From Acidaminococcus sp050873445 (lineage in GTDB: Bacteria > Bacillota > Negativicutes > Acidaminococcales > Acidaminococcaceae), in assembly GCF_050873445.1 (NCBI RefSeq), contig NZ_JBNMIU010000010.1, forward strand, positions 1 through 52,508: a stretch of DNA of 52,508 bases, read 5' to 3'. The notes beneath the pieces were generated by a model that worked only from the letters and a program-made list of their open reading frames with translations, searched no databases and was not told the DNA's origin. How positions within the stretch are numbered: the stretch's first letter is position 1; the number at the start of each line of letters is the position of its first letter. Below, piece by piece: positions 1 through 7,975 of this stretch. The translations under genes were made by a program, and so were the position numbers.

Positions 1-5
1 AAATA

Positions 6-103
6 AGCCCCTCGAGTGAGGGGCTGCCAGGAAATGTAGTGCGGTTGGTAGCCTTTAAATCTAGGGCCTTAAGGCCGAGGCAGGTAACGCGGCTTATAGC
101 CGC
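6..103. other. hairpin-rich intergenic stretch of unknown function
   Basis: Three self-complementary elements follow one another: an 8-bp stem at 6-25 (AGCCCCTC/GAGGGGCT), the palindrome GGCCTTAAGGCC at 65-76, and a GCGGCT-TAT-AGCCGC hairpin at 89-103, just before the terminator at 109-134. It may be the 3' part of a structured RNA that starts outside the window. I compared it by eye with T-box, RNase P, tmRNA, SRP and common riboswitch signatures and found no convincing match. No coding region is visible. Confidence 0.35.
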
Positions 104-108
104 AGAGC

Positions 109-134
109 AAACTACCCGTTATACGGGTAGTTTT
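109..134. terminator. rho-independent type hairpin
   Basis: A perfect 11-bp stem (109-119 with 123-133) has a 3-nt loop and ends in TTTT on the plus strand and AAA/TTT on the other, so it could act in both directions. It isolates the upstream structured stretch from the gene at 243. Confidence 0.6.
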
Positions 135-159
135 GATTGCTCCCTGGGGCTGCGGCCCG

Positions 160-189
160 CTGACAACGGACGTAAAAATGGATTATAAT
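160..189 (+). promoter_or_regulatory. sigma-A type promoter for the secreted protein gene
   Basis: CTGACA at 160-165 and a perfect TATAAT at 184-189 are 18 bp apart. They lie about 54 bp upstream of the start codon at 243 and downstream of the hairpin terminator. Confidence 0.5.
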
Positions 190-242
190 AAAACTGTATT
201 GACTTTACAGAATGGGGACTCTGCCCCTTGAGGAGATATGCT

Positions 243-1394
243 ATGAGAACTTGTTTCATAAAGGGCCTGCTGCTGTGCCTGGGGTGGATGCTGTGCCTGC
301 CGCTCTGGGCAGGAGCGGCGTCTCAGATGGAGCCAGCACCAGTGATAAACCTGGAAAAGGACCTGCGGGCCATGCTGCTGAGTCGCTATGGAGCTCAGCC
401 CGATAAGCCAGCCACCTGCACGGATCCTCACAACGGGGTCACGTTTACTCTGCCGGAGGGGTTCAGGCTGCAGGGAGTCTACGGCCGGGGCAGGGACCAT
501 CAGGACGTCCTGATCCGGGCCGGCAAGGGGAATGCATTGCTGGTATATATGGCCAATGGGGCCATGATGAAGACCGATGGCCAGACTCAGGCCAAACCCT
601 TCCAGTCGGAACGGGTGATGCTGGACATTACCTACCGGACTTATCAGGAGGAGGCCAAAGCCAGGGGCCTTGCAGTACAAGACAGCACTCTTGGTACTTT
701 TGCCGGCCGGGATGGCATCCACATCAGGCAGATGGAGGACGGAAAACTCTCCGACCGGTATTTCTTCGCCGACCGGAAGAACCTGTACTCCTTCACCCTG
801 CTGGCCCCGGAAAAGGACATGACTCCGGCTCTGGAGAAAGCGTTCCAGACCAGCCTGGAAAGTTTGAAAATCCCTACGGCTTACGAGCGGGTGGATGTGC
901 CCCACAGCGGAGTTTCCTACGAGATCCCCTACGGCAGCGTGGACATCCAGAAGGCTGCGGACCCGGGGGACCCCCATCAGCTGAACCGGCTGCACCTGGA
1001 CAACCAGCTGATCACCGGGGTGATCTACAAGCCTCTCCAGGACTATATGGAGTATGCATTCCTGCCCGACAGTCTGGATGGCCTGTGCGCCCAGGACCAG
1101 GAGAACCTGGGCCGGCTTATGACTGAAAAACGGCAGGCCCAGTGGGCAAAGATCCATCCTGGAATGCCGCTGAAGAAGAATGTGACCTATTTTTCCAGGA
1201 AAGCTGGACGGCCCTGCATTGTGGAGGAGGAAGTGACGCCTGGGGGCAAGAGCCTGGGCTATGTGTTCCTGCAGGATGGCATGTTCCTTTCCCTGGACTA
1301 TATGCAGCTGGGGGAAAAAGATCAGCAGGATGTGATCAATCACAGTGTGGACAGTCTGAAATGGACGAGTGCGGCCACAGATAAGAAAAATTGA
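243..1394 (+). CDS. secreted protein of unknown function
   Basis: 383 residues. The chosen ATG has AGGAG at 231-235, seven bases upstream; a TTG at 228 would place that ribosome site inside the gene. The N-terminus has a basic start (MRTCFIKG), a hydrophobic core of about 15 residues and an AxA-like cleavage site (WAGAAS) near residue 26, so it is a signal-peptide protein without a clear lipobox. The mature part looks like two successive alpha/beta domains (about 40-210 and 220-380), each containing a stretch of the form SGVSYEIPYG or NGVTFTLPEGF, which suggests an internal duplication. I do not recognise the family. It stands alone between the hairpins upstream and a convergent lysR gene, and its 3' end is only 11 bp from that gene's 3' end. 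Confidence 0.75.
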   Translation: MRTCFIKGLLLCLGWMLCLPLWAGAASQMEPAPVINLEKDLRAMLLSRYGAQPDKPATCTDPHNGVTFTLPEGFRLQGVYGRGRDHQDVLIRAGKGNALLVYMANGAMMKTDGQTQAKPFQSERVMLDITYRTYQEEAKARGLAVQDSTLGTFAGRDGIHIRQMEDGKLSDRYFFADRKNLYSFTLLAPEKDMTPALEKAFQTSLESLKIPTAYERVDVPHSGVSYEIPYGSVDIQKAADPGDPHQLNRLHLDNQLITGVIYKPLQDYMEYAFLPDSLDGLCAQDQENLGRLMTEKRQAQWAKIHPGMPLKKNVTYFSRKAGRPCIVEEEVTPGGKSLGYVFLQDGMFLSLDYMQLGEKDQQDVINHSVDSLKWTSAATDKKN

Positions 1395-1405
1395 CGGAAC
1401 AGCTT

Positions 1406-2347
1406 TTATCCAACAGCGGTACATCCGGATGGTGCCCCTGCACAGTCCCCGATCAGCTGGATCAGTGCCGAGAGGGCACGGGTCATATACTGATTTTGCC
1501 GGTAGGCCATGTAAAGAGTACGGGTCAGAGGCGCATCTGCAAATTCGCAGATACGGATCTGCTGTCCAGCGGACAGAGCCGGAAGGGCAATACCGGGCAG
1601 GAAGGTAAAACCCAGATTTTTCTGGACCAGGTCGTGAGCCAGGGTGATGCTGTCTGTTTCCAGGACAATACGGGGATGGAGATCATGCTGCCTGAAAAAA
1701 GCATCAGCCAGCTGCCTCATCCCTCGCTCCTGTTTTAAAAGGATAAAAGGCTGTCCGTCCAGAAAATCAGGGGAAGCCAATTGGGGAATCCCGGCTCTTT
1801 GCTTTTGGACCGGAAGTCCATTTGTGGGGATTGCAGGGGGGATTTCCAGGAAAATCCGGTCACAGAGCACCTGCTGGTAGGTCAAATTCGGCTCCCCTGT
1901 AAGATAGGTCAGTCCCAGATCGATTTTTCCTTCCAGCAGAAGACGGGAAACTTCTTTCACACGAGTTTCAACCAGGGATAATTCTATAAGGGGGAACAGG
2001 CTCTGGAAACGGGAAAGAAAGACGGGCAGGAGAAATCTGGCAGAAACTGTGGAAAGTCCCAGGGTGATGGTACCGCTGTTGGAATCCTTTAAGTCCTGGA
2101 TCTTTCTCAGGGCTGTACTGTGGAGCAGGAGCATGTCCCTGCAGGCCGTATAATAGACCGTACCCGCCTGGGTAAGGGTGACGCCGTTCTGATGTCTGAT
2201 AAAAAGCGGTGCTCCAACTTCGTTTTCCAGCTGTCTGACGGTCTGACTCAGGGCGGGCTGTGAGATGAAAAGCTTCCTGGCTGCCAGTGTGATATTCTTT
2301 TCCTGACAGATTTTTACAAAAGCGTTGAGCTGTCGTTCATTGAACAT
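1406..2347 (-). CDS. LysR-family transcriptional regulator
   Basis: 313 residues. It has an N-terminal winged helix-turn-helix (residues about 4-62; ITLAARKLFISQPALSQTVRQ is the recognition region) and a LysR effector-binding domain from about 90 to 295. The ATG at 2347 fits the usual LysR start (MFNERQLNAFVKI). It is divergent from the AtuA-like/DUF4387 pair, and an inverted repeat with an 11-bp spacer lies in the shared 142-bp intergenic region, so this regulator probably controls that pair. The effector is unknown; by context it would be the substrate or product of the neighbouring enzyme. The family assignment is firm and the target is inferred. Confidence 0.9.
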   Translation of the reverse strand: MFNERQLNAFVKICQEKNITLAARKLFISQPALSQTVRQLENEVGAPLFIRHQNGVTLTQAGTVYYTACRDMLLLHSTALRKIQDLKDSNSGTITLGLSTVSARFLLPVFLSRFQSLFPLIELSLVETRVKEVSRLLLEGKIDLGLTYLTGEPNLTYQQVLCDRIFLEIPPAIPTNGLPVQKQRAGIPQLASPDFLDGQPFILLKQERGMRQLADAFFRQHDLHPRIVLETDSITLAHDLVQKNLGFTFLPGIALPALSAGQQIRICEFADAPLTRTLYMAYRQNQYMTRALSALIQLIGDCAGAPSGCTAVG

Positions 2348-2388
2348 AAAGCAATCCCTCTTTCAGCAAAACATAAGAAATTTTATAT

Positions 2389-2409
2389 GTCTATATCATT
2401 ATATTAGAC
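2389..2409. promoter_or_regulatory. LysR-type operator (T-N11-A dyad)
   Basis: GTCTA at 2389-2393 and TAGAC at 2405-2409 form a perfect 5-bp dyad around an 11-bp AT-rich spacer, the standard LysR box geometry. It lies between the divergent lysR gene and its presumed target, just upstream of the target's -35. Confidence 0.6.
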
Positions 2410-2410
2410 T

Positions 2411-2439
2411 TTTACTTTATGGACAAGTATGACTATACT
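2411..2439 (+). promoter_or_regulatory. promoter of the AtuA-like operon
   Basis: TTTACT at 2411-2416 and TATACT at 2434-2439 are spaced 17 bp. The -35 abuts the LysR dyad at 2389-2409, as expected for a LysR-activated promoter. Confidence 0.5.
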
Positions 2440-2489
2440 GAAACCATAAAGCAATGGAAGCCAGACGCAAAAGAAAGGGAGGCTATGGT

Positions 2490-3845
2490 ATGGAACCAAT
2501 CAGATTGTTTGTCCCTTATGGGGCTGTGGGACTGGGAATTGCAGAAGAAGCATTTGCCGAAGGAATGAAAATGAAGCCGGACATCATCTGCTGTGATGCA
2601 GGGAGTACGGATTCCGGGCCATATTACCTGGGGACGGGTCATGGAAAATATATGACAGGGGCGTTGAAGCGTGACCTGAGACGGATGGTAGTGGGTGCCG
2701 ACCAGTTGGGAATCCCCATGGCCATCGGCAGTGCCGGGACCTGCGGATCTGACGAAGGCGTGGATCTCAATGTGCGGCTGATTCGGGAAATCTGTGCGGA
2801 AGAAGGAATCCGGAACAAGAAAATCGTCAAGATCTATTCCGAACAGGATGCCCAGGTGCTGAAGAAAAAATACCGGTCCGGCAAGGTCCATGCACTGACC
2901 GGGGCACCGGATATCACGGAAGATACATTCGATGCCTGTACTCACATCGTGGCTCTGGCAGGAGCCGAACCCTTCCAGAAAGCCCTGGAAATGGGGGCGG
3001 ATATCATCGTGTGTGGCCGGTCTACGGATACTGCCATCATGTCATTTTACCCGCTGCTGAAAGGGGCAGACCCGGCCAGCTGCTGGCATGCGGCCAAAAT
3101 CGCGGAATGCGGCGGCCTGTGCACTACAGCCGGGCTCCAGGGAGGTGCGTTCCTGGAACTGGATGACAAAGGGTTTACGGTAAAGGCTGTGGCGCCCGGG
3201 GCTACGGTCAGCCCCTATTCAGTGTCGGCTCATCTGCTGTATGAAAATTCCGATCCAGTGCATCTGACGGAACCGGGTATCCAGATCGACACCACTCATA
3301 CTACCTATACCGCCGTGGACAGCCGCAGCGTCCGGGTGGAAGGAACCGTGCTGACGAAACGGCCCTACACCATGAAACTGGAAGGGTCCGGACCGGTGGG
3401 CTATCAGACCCTCTCCCTCGTGGGTATCCGGGATCGGGCTGTCTTGCGGGAACTGCCCCGTTTCCTGATGGAAATCACGGAGAACGGTGTGGACAAACTG
3501 ACGAAGATGGGTGTGGACCGGAAGAACTATGACTTCAATCTGAAACCCTACGGATACAATGCAGTAAGCGGGCTGCCGGTGAAGGACGGATATATTCCGG
3601 AGGAAATCGGGCTGCTGCTGACGGTGACGGCTCGGGATCAGGCCCTGGCTACCCAGGTCGCCAAATCGTTCAATCCGCTGCTGCTGCATTACAATATGTT
3701 CCCTGGCAAACAGATGCCTTCTTTCGGTTTTGCGTTTTCACCGGCAGAAATCGAACGAGGAAAGATTTATGAATTCAAGCTGTTCCATGTAGTGGATGTG
3801 GATGATCCGCTGGAGCTGGTGCGGTTTGTACAGGAAGAAATCTAA
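2490..3845 (+). CDS. AtuA-like acyclase/DUF1446 family protein
   Basis: 451 residues. The start is ATG 2490 with AAAGGGAGG at 2473-2482; an upstream in-frame ATG at 2454 lacks a ribosome site. The N-terminus (RLFVPYGAVGLG) and the conserved blocks DAGSTDSGP, GSAGTCGSDEGVD and CGRSTDTAI match the acyclic-terpene-utilisation AtuA/DUF1446 family, whose exact reaction is not settled. In gut anaerobes such genes commonly sit beside a DUF4387 gene, as here (13-bp gap), and the two probably work as one enzyme. No acyl-CoA carboxylase genes (AtuC/F) are nearby, so terpenoid catabolism as in Pseudomonas is unlikely. A hydroxy-acid or amino-acid derivative is a more plausible substrate for a fermenter, but that is inference. 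Confidence 0.8.
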   Translation: MEPIRLFVPYGAVGLGIAEEAFAEGMKMKPDIICCDAGSTDSGPYYLGTGHGKYMTGALKRDLRRMVVGADQLGIPMAIGSAGTCGSDEGVDLNVRLIREICAEEGIRNKKIVKIYSEQDAQVLKKKYRSGKVHALTGAPDITEDTFDACTHIVALAGAEPFQKALEMGADIIVCGRSTDTAIMSFYPLLKGADPASCWHAAKIAECGGLCTTAGLQGGAFLELDDKGFTVKAVAPGATVSPYSVSAHLLYENSDPVHLTEPGIQIDTTHTTYTAVDSRSVRVEGTVLTKRPYTMKLEGSGPVGYQTLSLVGIRDRAVLRELPRFLMEITENGVDKLTKMGVDRKNYDFNLKPYGYNAVSGLPVKDGYIPEEIGLLLTVTARDQALATQVAKSFNPLLLHYNMFPGKQMPSFGFAFSPAEIERGKIYEFKLFHVVDVDDPLELVRFVQEEI

Positions 3846-3858
3846 AGGAGGGAATCAT

Positions 3859-4170
3859 ATGGCAACCATCGAACAGACAGTACGGTATTTGCGGAGTAAA
3901 AATGCGGGTCCTTTTTGGCTGACTGTGGACGCCTTCTGTAAAAACGTGGAAGATACCCGGAAAATTGCCCGGACGTTGATGGACAGCAAAATGGCTATTG
4001 CAGAGATGTTCCAGGTGAAACCGGAAGAAATCAGGATTTTTGAACTGCCGGACATCCAGGTGGTGAAACTCAGTTTCCCCCGCCGTCCGCCGGAAGGGTC
4101 GCGCAGTGAAAAAGATATGCACGGAGGCCAGCAATATGTGAGTCTGCTGGATCTGAAAGTAGCAGAATAA
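3859..4170 (+). CDS. DUF4387 family small partner protein
   Basis: 103 residues. It starts at ATG 3859 behind AAAGGAGGG, 13 bp after the AtuA-like gene, so the two are translationally close and surely co-transcribed. The sequence (AGPFWLTVDAFCK, then a DSKMAIAEMFQV segment and FPRRPPEGSRSEKDMHGGQQY) is that of the small DUF4387 domain, which in other genomes can be fused to the C-terminus of AtuA/DUF1446 proteins. Its role is therefore probably as a subunit of the same enzyme. It is followed directly by a strong terminator, which closes a two-gene operon. Confidence 0.8.
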   Translation: MATIEQTVRYLRSKNAGPFWLTVDAFCKNVEDTRKIARTLMDSKMAIAEMFQVKPEEIRIFELPDIQVVKLSFPRRPPEGSRSEKDMHGGQQYVSLLDLKVAE

Positions 4171-4176
4171 AATGGC

Positions 4177-4224
4177 AGAGGAAGTGTGAAAAAATTCTTT
4201 CTTCACACCTCCTCTTTTTTTTTG
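4177..4224 (+). terminator. rho-independent terminator
   Basis: An imperfect 14-bp stem (left arm 4177-4190, right arm 4202-4215) is followed by a run of nine T at 4215-4223. It ends the AtuA-like/DUF4387 operon. Confidence 0.85.
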
Positions 4225-4282
4225 TGCCTTCTTCCTGCTTTGGCGTATAATGGAAACAGGTTATCGCAAAGGAGAGGGTACG

Positions 4283-5062
4283 ATGGATGAACAGGAATTC
4301 AAAAAAGATATAGATACCCTGGATCAGTGGGTCCGGGATGCGAAGAGCATCGTGTTTTTCGGCGGGGCCGGGGTCAGTACTGCCAGCGGCATACCGGATT
4401 TCCGCAGCAAGGACGGGCTCTATAACCAGCACGATGTGCAGTTCGAACAGTACCGGCCGGAATATCTGCTGAGTCATAGCTGCCTGGTGAACGAACCCAG
4501 GGTTTACTTCGAATTCCACCGGCAGAAGATGGATACCCGGAAGATCCAGCCCAACAATGCCCATAAATATCTGGCGGAACTGGAAAAACGGGAAATGGGG
4601 AAATTCCTGGGTATCGTCACCCAGAATATCGACGGACTGCACCAGAAGGCGGGCAGCCAAAAAGTGTACGAAATCCATGGCAGTGCCCTGCGGAACTACT
4701 GCATGAGCTGCGGCAAGGTGTATCCGTCCGACTATATCTTCGAATCAAAGGAACCGGTGCCCCACTGCAGCTGCGGCGGTGTGATCCGGCCTGACATTAC
4801 CCTATATGAAGAGATGCTGCCTGATGAGGCAGTGGAGAAGGCCGTACGGGCCATTTCGGAAGCGGATCTGATGATCATCGCCGGTACCAGCCTGACCGTG
4901 TACCCGGCGGCTTCCTTCATCAATTATTTCCACGGCCGGTATCTGGTAATCCTGAACCGGGATCCGCTGGGAGTACACCTCCAGGCCCAGACCCTGTCCA
5001 TCACCGATGATATGGACAAGGTATTCGCAGCCCTGGCCCAAAAAGAAGATATGGAGTTGTAA
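4283..5062 (+). CDS. Sir2-family NAD-dependent protein deacylase
   Basis: 259 residues, start ATG 4283 behind AAAGGAGAGGG. The sirtuin signature GGAGVSTASGIPDFRS is at residues about 27-42, TQNIDGLHQKAG near 118, the catalytic HGS after it, and a four-cysteine zinc site follows (CxxC in NYCMSCGK and CxC in PHCSCGG). The NAD-binding GTSLTVYPA segment is near 205. It removes acyl groups from protein lysines using NAD and acts in the cytoplasm. A TATAAT at 4246-4251 gives it its own promoter directly after the previous terminator. serS follows after 57 bp, and a second TATAAT-like element at the gap suggests separate transcription as well. Confidence 0.92.
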   Translation: MDEQEFKKDIDTLDQWVRDAKSIVFFGGAGVSTASGIPDFRSKDGLYNQHDVQFEQYRPEYLLSHSCLVNEPRVYFEFHRQKMDTRKIQPNNAHKYLAELEKREMGKFLGIVTQNIDGLHQKAGSQKVYEIHGSALRNYCMSCGKVYPSDYIFESKEPVPHCSCGGVIRPDITLYEEMLPDEAVEKAVRAISEADLMIIAGTSLTVYPAASFINYFHGRYLVILNRDPLGVHLQAQTLSITDDMDKVFAALAQKEDMEL

Positions 5063-5119
5063 GGGCCATTTGTGCTATAATGACAGGAGTATTGCATAGA
5101 ATTATTGGGGGTACTCATT

Positions 5120-6400
5120 ATGTTAGATTTGAAATTTGTCCGGGATAATACGGAAAAAGTGGAACAGATGCTGAAAAACCGCCATGCCAAAGTGGATCTG
5201 GTGGAATTCAAGCAGCTGGATGCCGATCGGCGTACGCTGATCCAGGAAGTGGAAGCTGACAAGAACCAGCGGAATACGGTCAGCGCCGAGATCAGCCAGA
5301 TGAAGCGCAATGGGGAAGACGCTACGGATAAGATTACGGCCATGCGTGCCCTGGGCGAAAAGATCTCTGCCACGGATAAAAAACTGAAGGAAGTGGAAGA
5401 ACGGCTCCATGCGGTGATGCTCACCATCCCCAATATGCCGGCTGCTGACGTACCGGTGGGCAAGGATGACACGGAAAATCCGGAAATCCGCAAATGGGGC
5501 GAACCCAAACACTTCGACTTCGAACCGAAAGCCCATTGGGATATCGGTGAACAGCTGGGCATCCTGGATTCTGAACGGGCTGCCAAGGTTTCCGGTGCCC
5601 GGTTCTACTATTACAAAGGGGCCGGTGCCCGTCTGGAACGTGCTGTCTACAACTTCTTCCTGGACCAGCACACCCGGAAAGATGGCTATACGGAAGTGAT
5701 CCCGCCCTATATCGTGAATACGGCTTCCATGACCGGTACCGGCCAACTGCCGAAATTCCATGAAGATATGTATAAAGTGGAAGGGCAGGATATGTACCTG
5801 ATTCCTACCGCCGAAGTGCCTCTGACCAACTACTATCGGGATGAAATTATCGACGGCAAGGAACTGCCCATCTATCTGACTGCCATGACCCCCTGTTTCC
5901 GGGCAGAAGCGGGCAGCGCCGGGAAAGATACCCGGGGCCTGATCCGGCAGCATCAGTTCCACAAAGTGGAAATGGTGAAGTTCTGCAAACCGGAAGACAG
6001 CTATGACGAACTGGAAAAACTGGTGAACAATGCGGAAGAATGCCTGAAACTGCTGGGCCTGCCCTACCATGTGGTATGCCTGTGTACTGGCGACCTGGGT
6101 TTCTCCGCTGCCAAGTGCTACGATGTGGAAGTCTGGTTCCCGCAGCAGAACAAGTATCGTGAAATTTCCTCCTGTTCCAATACGGAAGACTTCCAGGCAC
6201 GCCGGGCCAATATCCGCTTCCGCCGGGATGCCAAGTCCAAACCGGAATACGTGCATACCCTGAACGGCTCCGGGCTGGCTGTAGGCCGTACCGTGGCCGC
6301 CATTCTGGAGAACTACCAGCAGGCTGACGGCTCTGTAGTGGTGCCTGAAGTGCTGCGCAAGTACATGGGCTGTGATGTGATCACCGGCGTGAACTCTTGA
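5120..6400 (+). CDS. serS: seryl-tRNA synthetase
   Basis: 426 residues, the usual length. The start is ATG 5120 behind TTGGGGG. Residues about 1-110 form the long alpha-helical arm that grips the tRNA-Ser extra arm (highly charged coiled coil), followed by the class II catalytic core: motif 2 FRAEAGSAGKDTRGLIRQHQF and motif 3 NGSGLAVGRTVAAILENYQ, with TAEVPLTN binding serine. It charges tRNA-Ser in the cytoplasm. No T-box leader is visible upstream; the gap to the sirtuin gene is only 57 bp, so the two may be partly co-transcribed. It is closed by the terminator at 6438-6466. Confidence 0.97.
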   Translation: MLDLKFVRDNTEKVEQMLKNRHAKVDLVEFKQLDADRRTLIQEVEADKNQRNTVSAEISQMKRNGEDATDKITAMRALGEKISATDKKLKEVEERLHAVMLTIPNMPAADVPVGKDDTENPEIRKWGEPKHFDFEPKAHWDIGEQLGILDSERAAKVSGARFYYYKGAGARLERAVYNFFLDQHTRKDGYTEVIPPYIVNTASMTGTGQLPKFHEDMYKVEGQDMYLIPTAEVPLTNYYRDEIIDGKELPIYLTAMTPCFRAEAGSAGKDTRGLIRQHQFHKVEMVKFCKPEDSYDELEKLVNNAEECLKLLGLPYHVVCLCTGDLGFSAAKCYDVEVWFPQQNKYREISSCSNTEDFQARRANIRFRRDAKSKPEYVHTLNGSGLAVGRTVAAILENYQQADGSVVVPEVLRKYMGCDVITGVNS

Positions 6401-6437
6401 TAAAGTTCAATTATTCGCTACAATTGAATAATTATAC

Positions 6438-6466
6438 AACACCCGTCCTTCTGGGCGGGTGTTTTG
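6438..6466 (+). terminator. rho-independent terminator after serS
   Basis: Stem AACACCCG (6438-6445) / CGGGTGTT (6456-6463) with the tail TTTTG. A small AT-rich dyad (CAATT..AATTG) precedes it. Confidence 0.8.
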
Positions 6467-6639
6467 TTTGGTACAATCTGGACCATGCGGCTCCATACGG
6501 GCTCATACGCCTTCAATTGGGGAAAATCAGGCAATATGGAATAAAAGAGCGGATTTTAGAATAAAACCATATCCATGAATATTTTTCTTGAAACTCCTTC
6601 AAACTCCTCAAATCTCCTCTTTTTTCCTCGTTTTTTCTC

Positions 6640-6667
6640 TTGCACTTTCTTCAATCCGTAGTATAAT
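6640..6667 (+). promoter_or_regulatory. promoter of the fold-III decarboxylase gene
   Basis: TTGCAC at 6640-6645 and TATAAT at 6662-6667 have 16-bp spacing, 79 bp before the start codon. The spacer region upstream holds imperfect tandem CAAAYTCCT repeats (about 6590-6627). Between 6467 and 6640 I see no gene. Confidence 0.65.
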
Positions 6668-6745
6668 GAACTACGAATTTAAGGTAGACCGGAAAGGACG
6701 CTCACGAAACGTTGCGGGCCCGGAAGGTCCAAAGGGGGATGGATA

Positions 6746-7915
6746 ATGAACGAACAAAGTTTTTTCCAATTGACTCAAGAAGCTGTCACCAGCCTGGCTG
6801 AACGGTATGGCACGCCTCTTTTGGTGCTTTCTCTGGAGCAGGTTGAGAAAAACTATGATATCCTGCGGGAACACATCCCGCAACTGAAAATCCATTATGC
6901 AATGAAAGCAAATCCGGATCTGCATATTCTGGATCTGCTCATAAATAAAGGCGCCTGCTTCGATGTGGCCAGCGACGGAGAAATCCGTACCCTGAGCCAG
7001 CTGGGGGTGTCCGGTGACCGGATGATCTACGCCAACCCCATTAAACTGGATGCGGGCTTTGCTGCCTGCCGGGATGCCGGTGTGTATCGGATGACCTACG
7101 ACAGCGAAAGTGAAATCAGGAAAATCGCGGAACACTGCCCCGGTGCCACGGTGCTGCTGCGGCTGCGCATCGATAATGCCCAGGCCCATGTGGATCTGAA
7201 CAAGAAATTCGGCTGTCCTCGGGAGCGGGCTCTGGAACTGATGCTGAAGGCGAAAGAAGCCGGTCTGGATGTGGCAGGTATCGCCTTCCATGTAGGCAGC
7301 CAGACTGTAGCTGCGGATCCCTATTTCCACGCCATGGATATCACCAAGGAGCTGATGGACGAAGCACGGAAGGCCGGTCTCTCCATGCGGGTACTGGACA
7401 TCGGCGGGGGTTTCCCCATTCCGGAAACCGGCGTCCATTACAACCTGACGGCGCTCCTGGATCAGGTGGCTGCCCGTCTGCGGGAAGATTTCAGTGACCT
7501 GGAGATTTGGGCTGAACCGGGCCGGTATATGTGCGGCACGGCGGTGAACCTGATTACCCGGGTCATCGGCGAAAACGAACGGAACGGCCAGAACTGGTAT
7601 TTCCTGGATGATGGTATCTACGGCACGTTTTCCGGCGTCATCTTCGACCAGTGGGATTTCAAACTGATCAGCTTCAAGGAAGGTAAGAAAATCCCGGCTA
7701 CCTTTGCCGGTCCCAGCTGCGACTCTCTGGACATCATGTTCCGGGGTAAGATGACGGAACCCCTGGAAGTGGGGGATGTGCTGCTGGTACCCGTATGCGG
7801 CGCCTATACTTCTGCTTCTGCCACCACCTTCAACGGTTTCCGGAAAGCCAAAACGGTGATCTGGGAAGAAGTGCGGGAAGAACTGGGACTGGATGCCATG
7901 AGCCTTGCCGTGTAA
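6746..7915 (+). CDS. fold-III PLP lysine/ornithine decarboxylase
   Basis: 389 residues, start ATG 6746 behind AAAGGGGG. It is an alanine-racemase-fold decarboxylase: the PLP lysine is in HYAMKANPD (Lys54), GGGFPIP binds phosphate, EPGRYMCGTAVNL closes the barrel, and the second-domain Cys is in GPSCDSLD. The length and the blocks FDVASDGE, MIYANP, DLNKKFG and AFHVGSQ closely resemble, from memory, the Selenomonas ruminantium lysine/ornithine decarboxylase that supplies cadaverine or putrescine for covalent attachment to peptidoglycan. Diaminopimelate decarboxylase is less likely because the DAP-specific insertions are absent. It has its own promoter and a shared terminator with nagA. It gives the cell a second diamine source apart from the arginine route at 46287-52203. 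Confidence 0.85.
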   Translation: MNEQSFFQLTQEAVTSLAERYGTPLLVLSLEQVEKNYDILREHIPQLKIHYAMKANPDLHILDLLINKGACFDVASDGEIRTLSQLGVSGDRMIYANPIKLDAGFAACRDAGVYRMTYDSESEIRKIAEHCPGATVLLRLRIDNAQAHVDLNKKFGCPRERALELMLKAKEAGLDVAGIAFHVGSQTVAADPYFHAMDITKELMDEARKAGLSMRVLDIGGGFPIPETGVHYNLTALLDQVAARLREDFSDLEIWAEPGRYMCGTAVNLITRVIGENERNGQNWYFLDDGIYGTFSGVIFDQWDFKLISFKEGKKIPATFAGPSCDSLDIMFRGKMTEPLEVGDVLLVPVCGAYTSASATTFNGFRKAKTVIWEEVREELGLDAMSLAV

Positions 7916-7932
7916 TTACAAAGAAAAGAAAA

Positions 7933-7975
7933 AACCTGCATCTTTCAGCGGTGAAAGATGCAGGTTCCTTTTTTA
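7933..7975. terminator. bidirectional terminator between convergent genes
   Basis: A perfect 15-bp stem (7933-7947 / 7952-7966) with loop GCGG is followed by CCTTTTTT on the plus strand and preceded by an A-rich run that gives T on the minus strand. It overlaps the nagA stop codon. Confidence 0.9.
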